Shown: piece after piece, positions 1 through 7,636 of the stretch
Layout: every line of letters begins with the position of its first letter
How positions within the stretch are numbered: position 1 is the first letter of the stretch
Assembly: GCA_035601815.1 (NCBI GenBank)
Contig: DATNNN010000222.1
Coordinates: 1 to 14,965 of the forward strand
Direction: 5' to 3'
Origin: DATNNN01 sp035601815
GTDB taxonomy: Bacteria; Pseudomonadota; Alphaproteobacteria; Rhizobiales; Xanthobacteraceae
DNA length: 14,965 nucleotides
Program-made: the position numbers and the translations under genes
The notes under the pieces: generated by a model
Told to the model about the DNA's origin: nothing
Database searches by the model: none
The model's input: only the letters and a program-made list of their open reading frames with translations

Positions 1-2454
1 AAGGCCGGCAAGCTCACGCTTCCCGATCCAGCGCGGCCAAGCCATGGCTCGAAGTATTTCGCGCTGGCCATGGGCAAATATGGCGCCGGCGAGCTCAATT
101 ATTCGAGCGACATCGATGTGATCGTGCTCTACGACCCGGCGGCGCCCGTTGCCGGCGTCGTCGATGTCGGGATGCTGTTCGTGCGCCTCACCCGGAATCT
201 GGTGCGGCTCCTGCAGGACCGCACCGCCGACGGCTACGTGTTCCGCGTCGATCTGCGGCTGCGTCCCGATCCCGGGTCGACCCAGGTCGCGATCGCTACC
301 GACGCGGCACTCACCTACTACGAGCGCGCCGGCGAGACCTGGGAACGGGCGGCCTTCATCAAGGCGCGCGCGGCGGCCGGCGACGTGAGCGCCGGCGAGA
401 AGTTTCTGAAGGCGGTCTCGCCGTTCGTGTGGCGACGCTACCTCGACCATGCGGCGATCGCCGAAGTCCACGCCATGAAGCGGCAGATTCACGCCTTTCG
501 CGGTCACGGCGAGGTGGCGGTGGAGGGCCACAACATCAAGCTCGGCCGCGGCGGCATCCGCGAGATCGAATTCTTCGTGCAGACCCAGCAGCTCATCGCC
601 GGCGGCCGCGCGCCGCGCCTGCGCGGGCGCGAGACGTTGCCGATGCTGGCCGAGCTCGCCAAGGAGAAATGGATCGACGAACGCGCCCGCGACGAGCTCA
701 CCGAAGCCTATGGATTCCTCCGCCGCGTCGAGCATCGCCTGCAGATGGTGGGCGACGAGCAGACGCATACGCTGCCGCAGAACCCCGCGGCACTCGACCG
801 CTTTGCCCGCTTCCTTGGATTGCGCGGGCGCGAGCCGTTTGCCGCGGCGCTGACCCAACATCTCACCCGGGTGCAGGCGCACTACGCGCATCTCTTCGAG
901 GACGCGCCGCCGCTCGCGGCAATCTCCCGCCGCCTGGAGTTTCCCGCCGACGCCGACGACCGCGAGACGCTGGATACGCTTTCCTGCATGGGCTTCCAGC
1001 AGCCGCTCGCCGCGAGCGCTTACGTGCGCAACTGGCTCGCCGGCGGGCACCGCTCGCTGCGCCATGACGCGGCGCGCGCCGACTTGGCCGCCGTCATTCC
1101 GACGCTCCTCGACGCGCTGGCCCGCACCGGCCATCCGGACGCGGCCATCGTCGCCTGCGACCATTTCTTCGCGGCGCTGCCCGGCGCGGCGCGGCTGTTG
1201 GCCGCCATGCGCACGCATCCCGATCTCGTGGAGCTGCTCGCCGTGATTTTTGGCACCGCGCCGCGGCTTGCCGAGATCGTGGCGCAAGCGCCGTCGCTGC
1301 TCGACGGCCTGCTCGATCCCGCTTTCTTCGGCGCACCGCCGGGGGAAGCGCAGCTCACCGAGCGCCTCTCGGCACTTCTCGCCGACTCGCCCAATCACGA
1401 GGAGCTCCTCGACCGCGCCCGGCGCTTCGGCCGCGAGCACATGGTGCTGATCGGCGTGCGCGTGCTCTCCGGCGCGCTGTCGGCGAGCCAGGCGGGTGAG
1501 GCATTCGCGCGGCTCGCCGATGTGCTGATCCGCGCGCTGCATCGCGCCGAGGAGGAGCGCTTCGCCGCCGTGCATGGCCGCGTCAAGGGAGCGGAGTCGG
1601 CGGTTGTCGCCTTCGGCAAGCTCGGCGGCCGCGAGATGACGGCCGGCTCCGACCTCGACCTCGTACTGCTCTACGATGCCCATCCGGACGCGTCGGAATC
1701 CGACGGTGGCCGGCCGCTTCATGCCGCCACCTACTATGCGCGACTGACGCAGCGGCTGGTGAACGCGCTCACCACGCCGACCAACGCCGGCAAGCTCTAC
1801 GACGTGGACCTGCGCCTGCGCCCATCGGGCCGCTCGGGCCCGGTCGCCACCTCGCTCGCGAGCTTCGCCATCTACCAGCGCGACGAGGCCTGGACCTGGG
1901 AGCACATGGCGCTGACGCGCGCCCGCGTGGTTTCAGCCTCGCCCGCGCTTCGGGCGCGGATCGAGACGCTGATCCGCCAGGTGCTCTGCCGCGCGCGCGA
2001 TCCGGTGAGGATCGCCCGCGGCGGGCGCGAGATGCGCGGCATGATCGCCAAGGAGAAAGGCGAGGGCGACCGCTGGGACCTCAAGTACGCGGCCGGCGGC
2101 CTCATCGACATCGAGTTCGCCGCCCAGTTCCTCGTGCTCGTGCACGCGGCCAAGCACCCGACGATCGTCGAGACCAACACCGTGCGGGTGCTCGAGAAGG
2201 CCCAGGCGCTGAACCTGATCAACGCCGCCGACGGCGAGCTCCTGCGCGCGGCGGCGAAGCTCTATCACGACCTGACGCACTTGCTCCGCCTCTGCCTTTC
2301 CGGCCGCTTCGATCCGAAGACCGCCGGGCCCGGCTTGCTGGCGTTGTTGGCGCGCGCCGGCGGCTTGCCGGACTTCGCCACGCTCGAAGCGCACCTCGCC
2401 GACACGCAGGCGCGGGTGCGGCGCGTCTTCTCGAAAATTCTCGGAAAAGATTGA
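1..2454 (+). CDS. glnE: Bifunctional glutamine synthetase adenylyltransferase / adenylyl-removing enzyme (5' truncated)
   Basis: GlnE adds AMP to, and phosphorolytically removes it from, the active-site-loop tyrosine of glutamine synthetase in the cytoplasm, under control of PII (GlnB) and glutamine. The frame is open from base 1, so the gene is cut by the window edge: 817 residues are present of roughly 950-1000 usual in this group. Both nucleotidyltransferase cores are visible. The N-terminal (adenylyl-removing) domain has GKYGAGELNYSSDIDVI with the metal-binding Asp pair at window residues 37 and 39. The C-terminal (adenylylating) domain has FGKLGGREMTAGSDLDLVLL with Asp551 and Asp553. Helical linker sequence lies between. 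The missing part is the extreme N-terminus ahead of the first catalytic core. The first ATG at position 70 lies inside the conserved core motif and is not the start. The gene converges on the following kinase with one base between stop codons. Identity is very secure from the duplicated motif. Confidence 0.97.
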   Translation, partial: KAGKLTLPDPARPSHGSKYFALAMGKYGAGELNYSSDIDVIVLYDPAAPVAGVVDVGMLFVRLTRNLVRLLQDRTADGYVFRVDLRLRPDPGSTQVAIATDAALTYYERAGETWERAAFIKARAAAGDVSAGEKFLKAVSPFVWRRYLDHAAIAEVHAMKRQIHAFRGHGEVAVEGHNIKLGRGGIREIEFFVQTQQLIAGGRAPRLRGRETLPMLAELAKEKWIDERARDELTEAYGFLRRVEHRLQMVGDEQTHTLPQNPAALDRFARFLGLRGREPFAAALTQHLTRVQAHYAHLFEDAPPLAAISRRLEFPADADDRETLDTLSCMGFQQPLAASAYVRNWLAGGHRSLRHDAARADLAAVIPTLLDALARTGHPDAAIVACDHFFAALPGAARLLAAMRTHPDLVELLAVIFGTAPRLAEIVAQAPSLLDGLLDPAFFGAPPGEAQLTERLSALLADSPNHEELLDRARRFGREHMVLIGVRVLSGALSASQAGEAFARLADVLIRALHRAEEERFAAVHGRVKGAESAVVAFGKLGGREMTAGSDLDLVLLYDAHPDASESDGGRPLHAATYYARLTQRLVNALTTPTNAGKLYDVDLRLRPSGRSGPVATSLASFAIYQRDEAWTWEHMALTRARVVSASPALRARIETLIRQVLCRARDPVRIARGGREMRGMIAKEKGEGDRWDLKYAAGGLIDIEFAAQFLVLVHAAKHPTIVETNTVRVLEKAQALNLINAADGELLRAAAKLYHDLTHLLRLCLSGRFDPKTAGPGLLALLARAGGLPDFATLEAHLADTQARVRRVFSKILGKD

Positions 2455-2455
2455 G

Positions 2456-4765
2456 TTATTCGGCCGCGATCGCCGTGTGCTCGCCGATCGACCGGTCCGG
2501 ATGCGGGAAGCGCACGATCACCGTCGTGCCCATGCCTTCGATCGAGCGGATGCGCATGGCGCCGCCATGCAATTCGGCGAGCGACTTGGCGATGGCAAGC
2601 CCGAGGCCCGAACCCTGGTGCGTCTTGGTGAAGTGGCTCTCCACCTGCTCGAATGGGCGGCCGAGCTTGCGCAGCGCCACGCGCGGGATGCCGATGCCCG
2701 AATCCTCGATCACCAGCATCACCGAGTTGCGCGTGAGCCGGCCGCGCACCGCGACCTTGCCGCCGTCCAGCGTGAACTTGATCGCGTTCGACAGCAGATT
2801 CAGCAGGATCTGCTTCAGCGCCCGCCGGTCGCCGCGCATCATGAGGCCCGGCGTCACGTCGGCGTCGAAGGTCAGCTGCTTCTCGTCGGCCTTGAGCGAC
2901 ATCACGCGCATGGCCTCGGCGACGATCTCGTCGAGGCGCACGTCGCTGACGTCGAGCCGGATGCGGCCGGCCTCGATCTTCGACATGTCGAGAATGTCGT
3001 TGATCACGTCCAGAAGATACGCGCCGCTGGCGTGGATGTCCTTGCAGTATTCCTCGTAGCGGTCGGAGCCGAGCGCACCGAACATGCCCTGCTCCATGAT
3101 CTCGGAGAAGCCGATGATGGCGTTCAGCGGCGTGCGCAACTCGTGGCTCATGTTGGCGAGGAACTCGGACTTGGCGCGGTTGGCGAGCTCGGCCCGGTTC
3201 TTCTCCTCGGCGTACTTCTGGGCGAGGTCGGCGAGCTGCTGGGCCTGGTATTCCAGCGTCTGCTGCGCCTGGCGCTGATCGGCGATGGTCGCCATCAGGC
3301 GCTTTTCGCTTTCCACCAGCCGTTCCTCGTGGCGCTTGATCGCTGTGATGTCGGTACCGACCGAAACGTAGCCGCCGTCCTTGGTGCGCCGCTCGCTGAT
3401 CTTGAGCCAGCGCCCGTCGCCGAGCTGCGCCTCGAAGGAGTGAACGCCCTCTTCGAGCTTGTCCTCGGGGCGGAGCGGATTGCGGATCACCGGTTGGCGG
3501 CCGGCGGCGATCACGTCCTCGTACGGCGTGCCGGGCTGCGTCACGGCCTCGGGCAGCCCGTGCAGTTGCTCGAACTTGGTGTTGCACAGGACGAGGCGGT
3601 TGTCGGCGTCCCACAACACGAATGCCTCGGAGATGTTCTCGACCGCGTCGCGCAGCCGCATGTCGGCGGTGGCGGTGCGCGCCGCCAGGCGCTGCTCCTC
3701 GGTGATGTCGACGGCGATGCCGATCAGATGCGGGCCGCGGCCGCCTTCCTGGCGCACCAGCTCGCAGCGGGCGCGCAGCCACACCCAGTCGCCGCGCGCG
3801 CGGCGCATGCGGAAGGCGCGGTCGATGATGCCGTCCGCGGTATCGGCAAGGCCGGCCGCGATCTCGTAGAGGCTGCCGTCGTCGGGGTGAACCAGCGCGT
3901 CCACCTCGCCGAACGACATCAATTCCTCGCGCGGCTCGACGCCGAGGATCTCGAACATGGAGTCGGACCAGTAGATGCGGCCGCGCGCCAGATCCCAATC
4001 CCACAGGCCGCAGCGGCCGCGGTTCAGCGCCGTGTCGAAGCGGGTGCGCACCACCTCGTAGATGACGTCGGCCTCGCGCGCGCGGCTCGCCTGCCAGTGG
4101 AAAGCGAAGCCGAGGATGAGCAGCACGAAGCCCGTGGTGGTCACGAGGGTGACGGTGAGCGCCGCATCGGTGCGCCAGCGCGCCAGCGCCTCGGCCTTGG
4201 GCTGGATCACGGCGATCTGGCCCAGCGGCGCGCGCAGGCTGCGCACGGTGGCGAGCGCGACGTCGCCTTCGAACGGCACTTCCATGACGCCGGCGCGCTC
4301 GCCGAGAATCGCGAGCGGCGTGGCGTCGCCGAGAACGGAGGCGAGCGTACCCTCGCGACGCAGCGCCGGGGGCGCGCTCGCGATGATCCTTCCCGACTGG
4401 TCGGAAAGGAAGAAGCGGCGCGCCTGGCCAAGCGCCTGCGGCGGCAGGATTCGGGTCAACACCTCGGCGGCATTGGCCGGTACCGGCGCCCCGTCGGCGA
4501 GCGCGATGTCGTCGGCAATGGCGCGGGCGAGCAGCGCGATGTTCTTTTCGGCGTCGGCGAGGGTCTCGCGCCGGTGCTCGGCGATCTGCACCGCGGCGCC
4601 GACGGCGACCGCGGCGAGGAACGCCACGATCAGGAGCGGCACCACGCGGCGCAGAAACGGCTCGGCGTTCAGCAGGCGCTGATAGGCGGGATGACTGAGC
4701 GAGCGGGCGAGACCGCGAACGGTATGGGATTGCAGGGATGCGTTGGCAGCGTGGACACGCGCCAT
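2456..4765 (-). CDS. pleC: PAS-domain sensor histidine kinase of the PleC/DivJ family (likely PleC)
   Basis: Inner-membrane histidine kinase, 769 aa. Order: TM1 about 40-62, an extracytoplasmic segment of about 140 residues, TM2 about 202-223, PAS/PAC domain about 240-355, a second PAS about 368-478, coiled coil about 478-530, HisKA with phospho-accepting His541 in FLANMSHELRTPLNAIIGFS, and HATPase_c with N box NLLSN (656-660), G1 DSGIGIP (688-694), F box PFEQV and G2 GSGLGL (718-723). The DHp region after the histidine (MFGALGSDRYEEYCKDIH, then LLDVINDILDMSKIEAGR) is typical of the PleC/DivJ/PdhS group, which controls DivK and PleD. PAS plus two TMs fits PleC better than DivJ, and I recall glnE-pleC adjacency in other Rhizobiales. 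The start is fixed by GAGGAGA six bases upstream. The upstream region is rich in GANTC. The family is sure; the exact orthologue is inferred. The alternative is a PdhS-type paralogue. Confidence 0.72.
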   Translation of the reverse strand: MARVHAANASLQSHTVRGLARSLSHPAYQRLLNAEPFLRRVVPLLIVAFLAAVAVGAAVQIAEHRRETLADAEKNIALLARAIADDIALADGAPVPANAAEVLTRILPPQALGQARRFFLSDQSGRIIASAPPALRREGTLASVLGDATPLAILGERAGVMEVPFEGDVALATVRSLRAPLGQIAVIQPKAEALARWRTDAALTVTLVTTTGFVLLILGFAFHWQASRAREADVIYEVVRTRFDTALNRGRCGLWDWDLARGRIYWSDSMFEILGVEPREELMSFGEVDALVHPDDGSLYEIAAGLADTADGIIDRAFRMRRARGDWVWLRARCELVRQEGGRGPHLIGIAVDITEEQRLAARTATADMRLRDAVENISEAFVLWDADNRLVLCNTKFEQLHGLPEAVTQPGTPYEDVIAAGRQPVIRNPLRPEDKLEEGVHSFEAQLGDGRWLKISERRTKDGGYVSVGTDITAIKRHEERLVESEKRLMATIADQRQAQQTLEYQAQQLADLAQKYAEEKNRAELANRAKSEFLANMSHELRTPLNAIIGFSEIMEQGMFGALGSDRYEEYCKDIHASGAYLLDVINDILDMSKIEAGRIRLDVSDVRLDEIVAEAMRVMSLKADEKQLTFDADVTPGLMMRGDRRALKQILLNLLSNAIKFTLDGGKVAVRGRLTRNSVMLVIEDSGIGIPRVALRKLGRPFEQVESHFTKTHQGSGLGLAIAKSLAELHGGAMRIRSIEGMGTTVIVRFPHPDRSIGEHTAIAAE

Positions 4766-4771
4766 CGCCGG

Positions 4772-4778
4772 TCTCCTC
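4772..4778 (-). promoter_or_regulatory. Shine-Dalgarno of the PleC-like kinase
   Basis: On the minus strand this reads GAGGAGA, six bases before the ATG at 4765. It decides the start codon, which gives a cytoplasmic leader of about 40 residues before TM1. Confidence 0.75.
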
Positions 4779-4816
4779 GAAAAAGCCCCGTCACGTCACC
4801 GGATACTGCACCGCTC

Positions 4817-4838
4817 CGATTCGTACTCATAAGAATCG
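4817..4838. repeat. Inverted repeat CGATTC-N10-GAATCG
   Basis: Perfect 6-bp arms at 4817-4822 and 4833-4838 are separated by 10 bp, about 52-73 bp upstream of the PleC-like kinase start. Each arm contains a GANTC site. The geometry, centres 16 bp apart, would suit a dimeric operator or a methylation-sensitive protein site. There is no T-run and the stem is AT-balanced, so a terminator is unlikely. Confidence 0.4.
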
Positions 4839-4940
4839 AAGTTCCGGTAGTTTGTCCAGAGGCTTGGGCGAGTTTTCCGCAGTGCCGCAAAAAGACTCGG
4901 CTTTCGCGCGACTGATTCGCCGAATCACCGGGTCTGATTC
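4818..4940. promoter_or_regulatory. Cluster of six GANTC (CcrM-type methylation) sites upstream of the PleC-like kinase
   Basis: GANTC occurs at 4818 (GATTC), 4833 (GAATC), 4894 (GACTC), 4914 (GATTC), 4922 (GAATC) and 4936 (GATTC): six sites in 123 bp. The last two lie at or inside the 3' end of the cation-efflux gene. GANTC is the target of the alphaproteobacterial cell-cycle methyltransferase CcrM, and hemimethylation of promoter GANTC sites controls some cell-cycle genes. By eye the rest of the window has roughly 25 such sites, about one per 500-600 bp. The sites at 4818 and 4833 form the arms of an inverted repeat, and those at 4914 and 4922 form a near-perfect palindrome. The regulatory role is inferred. 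Confidence 0.5.
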
Positions 4941-6322
4941 TCCACCCGATGGCGTTCCGGCGGCTCGGCGTGGCCGATGGCGCGACGCACGTCGGGCCGT
5001 TTTTCCTTGAGCTTTCGCTCGAGCGCGTCGACGGCAAGATGCGCAGTATCGATAGGTAGTTCCGCGTCCGCATAGCAGTGGAAGTTGACCACGAGCCCAC
5101 GCGGCGTCTCGCGCACGCGCACGGCGTGAATGTCGCGAATCGCCCCCCCGGCGTCGGCGAGCGCGCGAATCGTTTGCGCGATTTCGGCCTGCAAAGGCTG
5201 GGCGGCGTCGCGCCCGGCGATGCCGCCGGCCTGCTGCGGCTCGATGTGGGTCTCCACCTCGATGTCGGCGCCGAACTCGGCGCGAATCGCCGCTTCCAGC
5301 GCGTCGGCGATGGCGTGCGCCTGGGCAAGCGACAGCGTGCCGTCGACCTCCAGATCGAGACTGACCGCGAGCTTGTCCTGCAATTGATGGACCGTCACGT
5401 GATGGACGGCGCAGCCCTGGTTGCGCGCGATCACCATGATGCGATCGAGCGCGGTTTCGTCGTTGAGCGCGCGCGGCTCCGTCGCCACCGTCACTTCCGC
5501 CTTGGGCAGATCGCGCCGGATCGAGCGCTCGACTTCTTCCTTCAGCGCGGCCACGCGGTCGAGCGGCAGCGTGCGGCTGACCCCGAGCACGAGGTCGACG
5601 AACAGCCGGTCGCCCACCTCGCGCGCCCGCACGCGCTCGACCGCGACCACGCCGCCGATGCGGCGCGCAATGCGCGCGATCTGGTCGGCGACGCCGCGCG
5701 GCGCGGTGTCGGTCAGCGTGTCGATGGTGCGCCGGCCGAGGCGCCAGCCGGCGACGCAGATGAGGGTGGAGACGGCGAGCGCCGCCGCCGCGTCGGCTAA
5801 AGGAAATCCCGCCGCGACACCGCCAAGTCCGACGAGAACGGCGAGCGACGACCACAGGTCGGAGCTGAAATGCAGCGCATCGGCTTCCAGCGCTTGGCTT
5901 GAGGTAGCGCTGGCGGTTCGCGACAGGGCGCGAGCGCGAAAGAAGTCCACCAACATCGACGCGGCGATGACGATGAAGGCGGCGGGCGTCGCCTCCACGG
6001 CGTGGGGATGCGCGCCCCATAGCCGCTGCACCGCCTCCCACGCCACCACACCGGACAGCAGGAACAGGAGCGCGGTGGCGCCGAGCGCGGCCACGCTCTC
6101 GACCTTGCCGTGACCGTAGTGGTGCTCCTCGTCGGCGGGCTTGTCGCCGACGCGCACGGCGAAGTAGGTGATCACCGTCGCGACGAAATCGATCAGCGAA
6201 TGCGCCGCTTCCGACAGGATGGCGAGCGAGCCGGAGGTGAGGCCGACCGCGGCCTTGGCGATGGTCAATCCCGCCGAGGCCACGATCGAGCCCAGCGCCA
6301 CCTTTTGCTTTTCGCTTGTCAT
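4925..6322 (-). CDS. Cation diffusion facilitator (probably Zn2+) with extended, repeated cytoplasmic domain
   Basis: Inner-membrane divalent-cation/proton antiporter of the CDF family, 465 aa. The six-TM core occupies about residues 10-195. The transport-site signature is HxxxD in TM2 (His41, Asp45 in SEAAHSLIDFV) and HxxxD in TM5 (His151, Asp155 in ADALHFSSDLW), a set usual for Zn2+-type CDFs. The loop HHYGHGKVES (67-76) is also typical. Usual CDFs have about 300 residues with one ferredoxin-like ZT-dimer domain. Here there are apparently three: about 208-283, 288-363 (LAVSLDLEVDGTLSLAQAHA) and 375-455 (AELPIDTAHLAVDALERKLK). The start is taken at ATG 6322 (MTSEKQKVALGS); the open frame extends upstream, but those residues (MSCPSSGRSEG...) look non-coding. 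No clear Shine-Dalgarno is seen. It lies 68 bp downstream of the serine protease on the same strand. Transport family is sure; metal is inferred. Confidence 0.9.
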   Translation of the reverse strand: MTSEKQKVALGSIVASAGLTIAKAAVGLTSGSLAILSEAAHSLIDFVATVITYFAVRVGDKPADEEHHYGHGKVESVAALGATALLFLLSGVVAWEAVQRLWGAHPHAVEATPAAFIVIAASMLVDFFRARALSRTASATSSQALEADALHFSSDLWSSLAVLVGLGGVAAGFPLADAAAALAVSTLICVAGWRLGRRTIDTLTDTAPRGVADQIARIARRIGGVVAVERVRAREVGDRLFVDLVLGVSRTLPLDRVAALKEEVERSIRRDLPKAEVTVATEPRALNDETALDRIMVIARNQGCAVHHVTVHQLQDKLAVSLDLEVDGTLSLAQAHAIADALEAAIRAEFGADIEVETHIEPQQAGGIAGRDAAQPLQAEIAQTIRALADAGGAIRDIHAVRVRETPRGLVVNFHCYADAELPIDTAHLAVDALERKLKEKRPDVRRAIGHAEPPERHRVENQTR

Positions 6323-6390
6323 GGCGCCGTTATCGGGAAACCGGCAGGGGCCGTCAATCAAGCCTTCGCTTCGGCCGGAAGACGGGCAGC

Positions 6391-7515
6391 TCAATAGCTC
6401 CGCGTCCAGCCGCGGATCACCTCGAAGCGCGCGCGGTCGATGCGCGTGCCGGAGTTGATCTCGCGATTGAAGTATTGATACGCGTTGATGCCGTAGATCG
6501 TGCGTTCGTTGTCATCTTGCGTATACACGTAGAGCGGCCCGCCGCTCATGCCCGGCGTGTTGTCGCAATCGTAGAACAGCTCGGTGTCCGTCACTTCCTT
6601 GATGTCGCAGTATTGCCGCCACATAGTGTGCTTCGGTTTGTCGCCCGGGTAGCCGACGAAGTTGATGCTGTAGAGCGGCATCGGCTCCTTGTAGCCGAAG
6701 CCGAGCCAGCCCACCTGCCGGCCGACATCTTCCTGCAGGATGACCATGCCGTAGTCGTAGCCGGGCTCGTGATCGCGCGTCCAACCCTGCACGCTCACGG
6801 TGCGCTTCCACGCCACGCGGCCATAGGGACTTTCTTCACCGTTCTGCCCCGGCCAGAAATCCACGTTCTCGTACCACTTGTCGGTTTTGGTGTTGTAGAC
6901 GCAATGGCCGGCCGTGAGCACGTGCCGCGGGCCCACGAGCGTGCCGCTGCAGCCCGTGCCGAGGTAACCCATGGCGCGGAAGGGAAACACGGTGGTGTCG
7001 GTGACGCGCTCGCGGTCGTCGCTGCCCAGCACCTGGCGTTGCTCGCGCGGCGGCCGCGGCCCGCCGCCGCCTTCGCGCGCGCCGGCGCCGATTTTCACGC
7101 CGCCGGCGCGGTTCTTCTCGCGCTCAAGCAGGCGGATTCCTTCCAGGATGCGCCGCTGCATCGCGGGCGAAAGCTCGTATTTCTCCACGCGTCCGTCGCG
7201 CGTGACCGAGGTCGTGACGAGCGCCCGCTTGATGTCTGCGGCAGAGCGGGGGCCCGCGGCTCTCGGCTTGAGCGGCAATTCGGAGAGCGGAAGCGCCCGC
7301 TGCGCGCTATCGAAGACGTTGGCGCGCTCGCCCGGGAGCTTGGCCGCGCGCGTTCCGGGGGTCTCCGCCTGGTCGGGCTTGGTCAGGTCTATCTTGCCGC
7401 GCGGTGCCCCGGCCTTGCCGGCGTAGCCGCGTTGCACCTCGGAGGCGCCGGCGGCGACCGCCGTCACGAGCAGGATCGAAAGCGCGAGCCGGAGGGGGCG
7501 CGATCTGCGGCACAT
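6391..7515 (-). CDS. Secreted trypsin/V8-like serine protease (S1 family)
   Basis: Exported endopeptidase of 374 aa. A signal peptide is visible (MCRRSRPLRLALSILLVTAV, with likely cleavage near AGA-SE at about residue 24). A basic, Pro/Gly-rich pro-region follows to about 170, then an S1 peptidase domain. The catalytic triad is His204 in the TAGHC motif, Asp254 in YDYGMVIL and Ser324 in NTPGMSGGPLY. Cys189/Cys205 flank the histidine and Cys303/Cys317 precede the serine, so two disulfides are likely, fitting a periplasmic or extracellular site. It most resembles the V8-like glutamyl endopeptidase group (COG3591). ATG 7515 is chosen because AGGAGAA sits five bases upstream and it directly precedes the signal peptide. 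The substrate is unknown. Nothing in the neighbours suggests a partner; the Zn-type transporter downstream may simply be co-oriented. Confidence 0.9.
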   Translation of the reverse strand: MCRRSRPLRLALSILLVTAVAAGASEVQRGYAGKAGAPRGKIDLTKPDQAETPGTRAAKLPGERANVFDSAQRALPLSELPLKPRAAGPRSAADIKRALVTTSVTRDGRVEKYELSPAMQRRILEGIRLLEREKNRAGGVKIGAGAREGGGGPRPPREQRQVLGSDDRERVTDTTVFPFRAMGYLGTGCSGTLVGPRHVLTAGHCVYNTKTDKWYENVDFWPGQNGEESPYGRVAWKRTVSVQGWTRDHEPGYDYGMVILQEDVGRQVGWLGFGYKEPMPLYSINFVGYPGDKPKHTMWRQYCDIKEVTDTELFYDCDNTPGMSGGPLYVYTQDDNERTIYGINAYQYFNREINSGTRIDRARFEVIRGWTRSY

Positions 7516-7520
7516 CGATT

Positions 7521-7527
7521 TTCTCCT
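7521..7527 (-). promoter_or_regulatory. Shine-Dalgarno of the serine protease
   Basis: The minus strand reads AGGAGAA five bases before ATG 7515. It favours this start over any upstream codon in the same frame and places the signal peptide at the very N-terminus. Confidence 0.75.
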
Positions 7528-7636
7528 GAGGGGGCAGGGGGAAGCGGCGGGGTCTTGAATCAACATCACGATCGGGCGGCAATTGTGGCGGGGTGTCTAA
7601 AATCCGATTCTGCGCCAATAGATTGCGATCTAGGGC

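Noticed and set aside
2477..4915. Very long open frame (about 810 codons) on the + strand opposite the PleC-like kinase
   Set aside because: Its translation is Arg/Ala/Gly/His-rich with no domain, and it mirrors the codon structure of the kinase; high GC at third positions keeps the antisense frame open.
4914..4926. Palindrome GATTCG-C-CGAATC at the cation-efflux stop codon, as a terminator
   Set aside because: A one-base centre cannot form a hairpin loop and no T-run follows. It is better explained as paired GANTC sites.
7619..7632. Stem TAGAT-TGCG-ATCTA just after the hydrolase stop, as a terminator
   Set aside because: Only 5 bp, AT-rich, and not followed by a T-run on the transcribed strand.
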